Shown here piece after piece: positions 59,252 to 64,000 of a stretch of DNA of 64,000 bases (its first letter is position 1; the number at the start of each line of letters is the position of its first letter). The notes below the pieces were generated by a model, which was given only the letters and a program-made list of their open reading frames with translations, made no database searches and was not told the origin of the DNA. Source of the stretch: an uncultured Collinsella sp. (GTDB lineage: Bacteria > Actinomycetota > Coriobacteriia > Coriobacteriales > Coriobacteriaceae); contig UQKW01000007.1 in NCBI GenBank assembly GCA_900541885.1, positions 39,271 to 103,270 of the forward strand, in the 5' to 3' direction. The translations under genes were made by a program, and so were the position numbers.

Positions 59252-60433
59252 CTACAGCTGCTCTGCTGGACGGTCGGGCGAGCTAAAGCCCGAATCAAAC
59301 GTGACGACGCATGAGACGTCGGGCCGGCGCTCGTGCACGATGCGCGTGACGAGCTCCAGCAGCTCCTCGTCGGATATGTCAAAGCCGTCGGGACGCACCA
59401 GGTCAAACGAAACGAACCTGTCGTGTTCGTGAAGGTCGTGGATGGAAAGCGCGGGGTCGATCTGCGCTACGCCGCGCTTGACCCAGCCGCGTAGATCGTC
59501 ACCGGTTGTCGCGATGGGGTCGCAATGCAGTGTGATTGCGATGCCCATCTGGCGTTTGATGTCATGTTCGATGGTGTCCAGAATCTCGTGGTGCTCAAAG
59601 GCATCGCCCTCTCCGGGCATTTCCACGTGTGCGCTGGCAAACTGACGGCCGGGGCCGTAGTCGTGCACCATGAGGTCGTGTGTGCCCAGGACCTGCGGAT
59701 AGGACATGATCTTGTCGCGGATTGCCTGGACGAGCTTGGGGTCGGGCGCTTGCCCCAGCAACGGGCTGATGGCGTCGCGCACCAGGCCCAGACCGCTGAT
59801 GCAGATGAAGATGCCCACACCCAGGCCTGCCCAGCCGTCGAGATCAAAGCCGGTCGTCTGCGAAATAAGCGCCGCCACCAAGACCGAGCCCGAGGTGATG
59901 ACGTCGTTTTTGGAGTCCTGCGCCGTGGCGATGAGCGTTTCGGAGTCGATGCGATCGCCCAGCGTGCGGTTGAATGCGGCCATCCAGAATTTGACGAGCA
60001 TGGACAAGACGAGGGCGGCTATGGAGAGCGCCGAATATGCGGTGGGGGAAGGCTTGATGATCTTGGTGACCGACTCGAGGATCAGGTTGATGCCGACGGC
60101 GCAAACCAGGACGGCGACGAACAGGCCGGCTAGGTACTCATAGCGGCCGTGACCATAGGGGTGGCCTTCGTCTGCCGGGCGGCTGGCAAGGCGGAACCCG
60201 AGCAGGCTCACGATGTTGCTCGAGGCATCGGAGAGGTTGTTGAAGGCGTCGGCGACAAGCGAGACGGAACCCGCGAGCAGGCCCGCGATGCCCTTGGCCA
60301 GGCACAGCGTGATATTGAGGCCGATGCAGATGAGGCTTGCGGCAAACCCCGCGTTGGTGCGGCAGGAGGTATCGACCGGCTCGCTCTCGCTGCCGGGAAC
60401 AAGCGTATGTACCAGCCGATTTACAAATAGCAT
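59252..60433 (-). CDS. Cation diffusion facilitator transporter
   Basis: 393 residues from ATG 60433 (GAGGA eight bases upstream). Six membrane helices with the CDF metal site in SLVADAFNNLSDAS and TAQDSKNDV, then a cytosolic C-terminal dimer domain with HVEMPGE. The pattern DAFNN / DSKND resembles the Mn2+ and Fe2+ exporters rather than the HxxxD Zn type, but this is not decisive. The last ~90 residues extend past the usual CDF tail. Convergent with the 58244 gene. Confidence 0.85.
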   Translation of the reverse strand: MLFVNRLVHTLVPGSESEPVDTSCRTNAGFAASLICIGLNITLCLAKGIAGLLAGSVSLVADAFNNLSDASSNIVSLLGFRLASRPADEGHPYGHGRYEYLAGLFVAVLVCAVGINLILESVTKIIKPSPTAYSALSIAALVLSMLVKFWMAAFNRTLGDRIDSETLIATAQDSKNDVITSGSVLVAALISQTTGFDLDGWAGLGVGIFICISGLGLVRDAISPLLGQAPDPKLVQAIRDKIMSYPQVLGTHDLMVHDYGPGRQFASAHVEMPGEGDAFEHHEILDTIEHDIKRQMGIAITLHCDPIATTGDDLRGWVKRGVAQIDPALSIHDLHEHDRFVSFDLVRPDGFDISDEELLELVTRIVHERRPDVSCVVTFDSGFSSPDRPAEQL

Positions 60434-60695
60434 AACGGTCGTCCTCACAATCATGTTTAAGGGGATAGTGTAGCTCGCACGGACGCGTCGTGCGACGATG
60501 CTCAGAAAATGCAGCAATGGTCTGCCGATGCTAACGGGCACGGGGCGGAGGGGGGCGGTTGCCCGCATGGCTTTGAGCCCGCTGCGCCTTCTCGTCCGTG
60601 CGAGTGCTCCATTTTGGGCCACATGGGTATGGGCACGCGCCTGTTTGCTCGACATACTTAATGTCGACAGCCCCTGTGCAAAGGAGGAAGTTTCC
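60434..60695. promoter_or_regulatory. Divergent region with 7-bp palindromic operator candidate
   Basis: Between the CDF and zinc-ribbon genes. TCGACAT-ACTTA-ATGTCGA (60649-60667) has perfect arms and overlaps a possible -10 (TACTTAAT). It is likely an operator for the zinc-ribbon gene; the regulator is not identified. Confidence 0.5.
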
Positions 60696-62033
60696 ATGGA
60701 CGAGATGTTTGCCATCAAATGCCAAAACTGCGGCGGCCCTATGTACTCACACCAGGCTAAGCGCAGCTTTGAGTGCGCCTATTGCGGCACGGTCGTTCCG
60801 TGGCAGGCCGATGCGGGGGAGCCTAAGAGCGCCCTAGGCATTCGCCATGTGCCGCTGACGGTTGTCGATGGACTGCTTAAGCTCACGCATGTCTCGCAGC
60901 TCGAGCGTCCGGAGGACCCGGACTGGTATTTCTTCAATTCGCACTGGCGCAATCAGTCGGTTCTGGAGCATCTGCTGTGGGAGGACCGCGGGACGGCGCA
61001 GGAGTTCCAAGAGGCCACACACGTGAGCATTCCCTGCCCCTTCTGCGGTGCGTCCTTTGAGGGCGAGTCGACCCAGCGCGTGTTTGAGTGCCCGTCCTGC
61101 GGCAACAAGATTGGTGTGGCCGACTTGCTCAAACCCGGCACGTTTAGCAAGCGCCTGACCATGGGCGTGGGTGCCGAATACGTTCCCGAGCAGGGTATTC
61201 CGTGTGAGATTTCCCCGCAGCAGGCGCGTGCCAACGCGCTGCAACTGGTGCGTCAGTACCCGGATGCCTTTGCCGGGCACGACGTGGAAGACGCGATTCA
61301 AAACGACATGATGCTCTTCTATTTCCCCATGGCGCTCGCGGACCTGCGCATGATGGCGTCCTTCCCGGGCAAGGGCCTGAGCAAGGAGACCCTGGTGTAC
61401 TACGAGGTGCTCGATTGGGCATATCCCAGGGCCAACTACCTGGACGTTCGCCTCATGGGCATTTTGGAGCCGTGGGACTTTGGCAAGGTGGGGCCGTTCG
61501 ATCCCGCCATGCAGGAAGGCGACTTCCGCGTCGTCTCCGTCGATGCGTCCACCAAGGACCAGGTGGTCATTGACAAGCTGGCGCTCGATGTTGCGGGCAA
61601 CGATGCCGAGGCGACCCTGGGGCTCAATAAAAAGAGCATTCGTACGTGGGCGCGCAAGGCTCGCAAGCACAAGGACGGCCTGGTGATGGTGCCGGTCTAC
61701 TTTGTCGATCGCCCGGCAACGGACAGTCGCGACGGCGAGCAAGTGCGCATCGCTGTAAATGGCCAGACAGGTCGCGCGGCCGCAGTGGTGTTTAGCGACA
61801 AGCGCGAGACGCATATCGTGGCCCCGCTCAATCCGAGCCTGCATCTGTCCGGTGAAAGTACCGTGCACGCCACGCCTATCGAGGTCAAATACGTTAAATC
61901 GCCGTTCCTATACCAGATCGTGCGCCGCGGAGGCGGCGAGCAACCGCAGCAGGTGGCGGCCGCAGCCGAGGGCTCCTACCGAGAAGAAAAGCCCAAACGC
62001 AAGGGCTTGTTCGCCGCGATCTTTGGGAAGTAG
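60696..62033 (+). CDS. Zinc-ribbon protein, TFIIB-like N-terminus
   Basis: 445 residues with AAGGAGGAAG upstream. Two zinc ribbons: CQNCGGPM...CAYCG (9-33) and CPFCGASF...CPSCGNK (~115-140). The middle and C-terminal parts are alpha/beta with no signal peptide and no membrane helix; the last 30 residues are basic (EEKPKRKGLFAAIFGK). It resembles the large TFIIB-zinc-ribbon hypothetical proteins of Actinobacteria, of unknown function. Confidence 0.72.
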   Translation: MDEMFAIKCQNCGGPMYSHQAKRSFECAYCGTVVPWQADAGEPKSALGIRHVPLTVVDGLLKLTHVSQLERPEDPDWYFFNSHWRNQSVLEHLLWEDRGTAQEFQEATHVSIPCPFCGASFEGESTQRVFECPSCGNKIGVADLLKPGTFSKRLTMGVGAEYVPEQGIPCEISPQQARANALQLVRQYPDAFAGHDVEDAIQNDMMLFYFPMALADLRMMASFPGKGLSKETLVYYEVLDWAYPRANYLDVRLMGILEPWDFGKVGPFDPAMQEGDFRVVSVDASTKDQVVIDKLALDVAGNDAEATLGLNKKSIRTWARKARKHKDGLVMVPVYFVDRPATDSRDGEQVRIAVNGQTGRAAAVVFSDKRETHIVAPLNPSLHLSGESTVHATPIEVKYVKSPFLYQIVRRGGGEQPQQVAAAAEGSYREEKPKRKGLFAAIFGK

Positions 62034-62403
62034 GGGAGCGCGAGCTGCTGTCCAGTCGATTAACGGGAAGTGGATGTAAATAAACGGTGGAACGGCTGCA
62101 CAAGAGCCGTCTCGCTGGGTAAAATCAGGTTGTGCCGCGGAACCCGCTCCTCAGCTAGTCACACTTCGGAAGCGCGGGCAACGCAGGTGCTATCGTCTAA
62201 AGGGCCGGCTGCAACCGGCCCTTTTCTGTGGCAGCCAATGGGCCCACATCAGACGAAGGTCGCGTTTTTACCTGTCGGGTCACGCTTGCCAGCCACGGCA
62301 AGGATGTCATCGCCGGCGTCCATGACCGGTATTGTTTCGTAGCGTGCGTCACAACCGCGAGTATGCCTGCGACGGCTGCGGCGGTGTTGGTCGCACTGTG
62401 CTG
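62034..62403. other. Intergenic region with candidate small RNA
   Basis: 370 bases. TAAAAT at about 62120 could be a -10, and a GGGCCGGCTGCAACCGGCCC hairpin with TTTT (62201-62225) ends about 95 bases later, consistent with a short transcript. No known RNA family was recognised. The rest shows nothing clear. Confidence 0.4.
62201..62225 (+). terminator. Rho-independent terminator
   Basis: GGGCCGG/CCGGCCC stem, six-base loop and TTTT tail, 168 bases after the zinc-ribbon stop. It ends that transcript or a small RNA. Confidence 0.8.
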
Positions 62404-63453
62404 TTACCCTTGCGCTTCGCCATTCGCTGCTTCGTTGATGGCGCGGTACTCGGCGCTCAGCTCGCGTGCCAGCTCCTCCTTGCTTGGAAGATACGGCAGA
62501 TATTTGGCGGCAAACACTTGGTCGTTGTCTTTGGGCAGCGTGTATTCGACAATCGAATTGCTTTTGTCTGCGCAGAGAACAATGCCTATGGGCGGGTTGT
62601 CGCCTTCATTCATGAGCTCGCGCGTGTAGTAGTTCACGTACATTTGCATCTGGCCCAAGTCCTGATGCGTGAGATCATCAGTCTTAAGGTCGATGAGAAC
62701 GAAACAGCGCATCAGATAGTTGTAAAACACGAGGTCAATATAGAAGTGGCGCCCATCGAAGGTGATACGCTTTTGGCGCGCCTCAAAAGCGAAGCCGCGG
62801 CCAAGCTCTAGCAGAAACTTCTGGAGATGTGTGATGAGTGCCTGCTCTAGATCGCTCTCGCGAAACGCAGTATCGTCCGAGAAGCCTAAAAACTCCAGTA
62901 CATATGGATCGCGAATGATGTCCTCGGGTCGACGAGCCGGGGCACTCTTTTGGATTTCCTGAGCGACGGTCTCTTTGTCCTTGCTGGCGAGTAGACGCTC
63001 GCGGAACATGGTGTTGATTTGGCGCTCGAGCTGGCGCGTGCTCCAGCGAGAGTCGGCGCATTCGTTCATGTACCAAGTGCGAGCTTCGGGGTCGGGAATG
63101 CGCATCAGCCTGCGGTAATGTGTCCAACTCAATTCGCTACGCAGTGCGTCGCGAATTGGGAATGCGAGATATAGCTGGCGCATTTTGCGCAGTTCCCTCG
63201 CCTCAAAGCCTTTGCCAAAATCCTTGGTAAGTCTGATTGCGAGGGCCTTGAGCGGCGCCTCTCCATACCTGGCGCGCTCTTCTCCGCCCTGCTCCTCAAC
63301 AATGCTCTTGCCGATTTCCCAATACGCTTCGACCATCGCAAAGTTAACGGCGGTATAGGCCTTGTCGCGAGCGGCGTTGAGAATCGAGGAAACCTGCTTG
63401 TAAAAACCTTCGGGCACGATTGCCGATTCTCCACGGTTTACCAGTTCGCCCAT
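62404..63453 (-). CDS. DUF1016 (YhcG-like) PD-(D/E)XK nuclease
   Basis: 349 residues from ATG 63453 (GTG 63456 is one codon longer). The N-terminal helical DUF1016_N region (YWEIGKSIVEEQ, FSARxL-like FEARELRKMRQLY) is followed by the nuclease core: FYIDLVFYNYLMRCFVLIDLK with the D...D/E-x-K motif, then GQMQMYVNYY. The family is linked to Rpn-type recombination-promoting and defence nucleases, and is often mobile. It stands alone here without restriction-modification neighbours. Confidence 0.87.
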   Translation of the reverse strand: MGELVNRGESAIVPEGFYKQVSSILNAARDKAYTAVNFAMVEAYWEIGKSIVEEQGGEERARYGEAPLKALAIRLTKDFGKGFEARELRKMRQLYLAFPIRDALRSELSWTHYRRLMRIPDPEARTWYMNECADSRWSTRQLERQINTMFRERLLASKDKETVAQEIQKSAPARRPEDIIRDPYVLEFLGFSDDTAFRESDLEQALITHLQKFLLELGRGFAFEARQKRITFDGRHFYIDLVFYNYLMRCFVLIDLKTDDLTHQDLGQMQMYVNYYTRELMNEGDNPPIGIVLCADKSNSIVEYTLPKDNDQVFAAKYLPYLPSKEELARELSAEYRAINEAANGEAQG

Positions 63454-63621
63454 CACTGTCGCCCCACTTTTCTCTTGTGGAATGCATCTTTATCGCATTT
63501 AGTTTAAAGCCTCGCGCGGACACGAATTGCTTTGCTGTCTGGCACCTTCGCATGGGAGCCTTGCGGTGACTAAAATGTGGCCATAGAGACAGTTTTAGCG
63601 AACCCCACGGGAGTGACGCGT

Positions 63622-63891
63622 ATGGACAACAACACGCTGCTGTTCCAGGACAAAGGTTCGGGTAGGTTTAAAGACGTCAAGATCTACCCTAACCGCATCG
63701 AGGTGCTCAAGAAGGGCACTTTTGGTGGCAAGCACACCGAGATTGTTTATCTTAAGGACATTACGGGGGTCAGCAGGATCAAGGGCCGCGACGTTTTCCT
63801 ACGTAACAGGCTGTTGACTGCCTGTGTCTTTAGTCTGAGCAGCCGCTCCCAAGCTCAGGAGTTCGTGAATGCGCTGAACATGGTGATGTAG
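63622..63891 (+). CDS. Small PH-like (bPH) domain protein
   Basis: 89 residues from ATG 63622. The beta-rich pattern (FKDVKIYPNRIEVLKKG, TEIVYLKDITGVS) and a C-terminal helix (QAQEFVNALNMV) resemble small bacterial pleckstrin-homology-like proteins. The Shine-Dalgarno GGGAGTGA is moderate. Function is unknown. Confidence 0.65.
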   Translation: MDNNTLLFQDKGSGRFKDVKIYPNRIEVLKKGTFGGKHTEIVYLKDITGVSRIKGRDVFLRNRLLTACVFSLSSRSQAQEFVNALNMVM

Positions 63892-63923
63892 CCGATAACG
63901 GTGTTCGGGCTAAGGTAAAAATC

Positions 63924-63950
63924 GGGGCGCAGAACGGTATTCTGCGCCCC
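63924..63950 (-). terminator. Terminator, probably for a minus-strand gene beyond the window
   Basis: GGGGCGCAGAA/TTCTGCGCCCC with a 5-base loop. Read on the minus strand it is followed by GATTTTTACC, so it could end a gene entering from the right edge. It may also act weakly for the plus-strand gene. Confidence 0.6.
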
Positions 63951-64000
63951 ATTACAGTCTGAAGTGGGCCACCGATAAATTTCGATGGCGAGCATTCGGC

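Noticed and set aside
1..64000. Search for rRNA, tRNA, prophage and insertion-sequence genes
   Set aside because: No conserved rRNA segments, tRNA T-arms in context, transposase or integrase motifs, or phage structural genes were seen by reading. A tool-based scan could still find a divergent case.

Overview
The window reads as a chromosomal segment of a GC-rich anaerobic actinobacterium of the Coriobacteriia, most likely Collinsella or a close relative. This rests on the gene set ([FeFe]-hydrogenase, superoxide reductase, formate-tetrahydrofolate ligase, EFR1-type ferredoxin, AddAB), strong G/C third-position codon use, and Coriobacteria-like hypothetical proteins. I could run no database search, so the taxonomy is inference. 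No rRNA, tRNA, prophage, complete insertion sequence or CRISPR array was recognised.

Layout. 0.26-4.1 kb: a hypothetical protein, an AbiEi/Vsr-like (DUF559-type) nuclease-fold protein and an amidohydrolase, separated by arrays of a regular palindromic repeat. 4.2-7.9 kb (minus strand): a zinc-ribbon membrane protein and a copper operon copA-copZ-csoR with a CsoR-like operator. 8.2-11.4 kb (minus): a membrane Ser/Thr kinase with a DUF6273-like sensor domain and an FHA protein. 11.9-14.2 kb: a DEAD-box RNA helicase. 14.7-22.0 kb: an EFR1 ferredoxin, then a hydrogenase operon (NuoF-stub/GltD fusion, HydA, lipoprotein, fused ABC permease-ATPase). 22.2-29.1 kb: an orphan RelB/DinJ-like antitoxin, a CPBP protease, YgiQ, a YoaK-like protein, an iron alcohol dehydrogenase and an M42 peptidase. 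29.3-34.7 kb: an HTH-HipA-like fusion, MnmA, CysK with a divergent Rrf2 regulator, a small membrane protein and a YerC-like TrpR relative. 34.9-43.9 kb: AddB-AddA, a DUF3284-like protein, and a lower-GC MFS gene with a truncated follower. 43.9-58.1 kb: DnaE, a SWIM/SNF2 helicase, superoxide reductase, a catalytically degenerate NadE homologue, RuvCAB behind a LexA-type box, and Fhs. 58.2-63.9 kb: a repeat-tailed membrane protein, a CDF transporter, a zinc-ribbon protein, a DUF1016 nuclease and a small PH-like protein.

The most unusual feature is a repeat system. A 16-bp motif (TGTTACAGATNGAGAC) occurs in alternating orientation, about 40 bp from one copy to the next, giving 57-bp palindromes at a strict 79-81 bp period. 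There are 4 + 2 copies on the two sides of the AbiEi/Vsr-like gene, 2 near the copper promoter and 1 before the DEAD-box gene, all in the same orientation. A second layer of intergenic hairpins keeps short conserved cores while the complementary arms differ (compensatory change), and two of these palindromes have perfect 35-36 bp arms.

Other points for follow-up: the NadE pseudoenzyme, the single-chain HTH-HipA protein, the kinase/FHA pair, the compact ABC fusion and the SOS box before ruvC.
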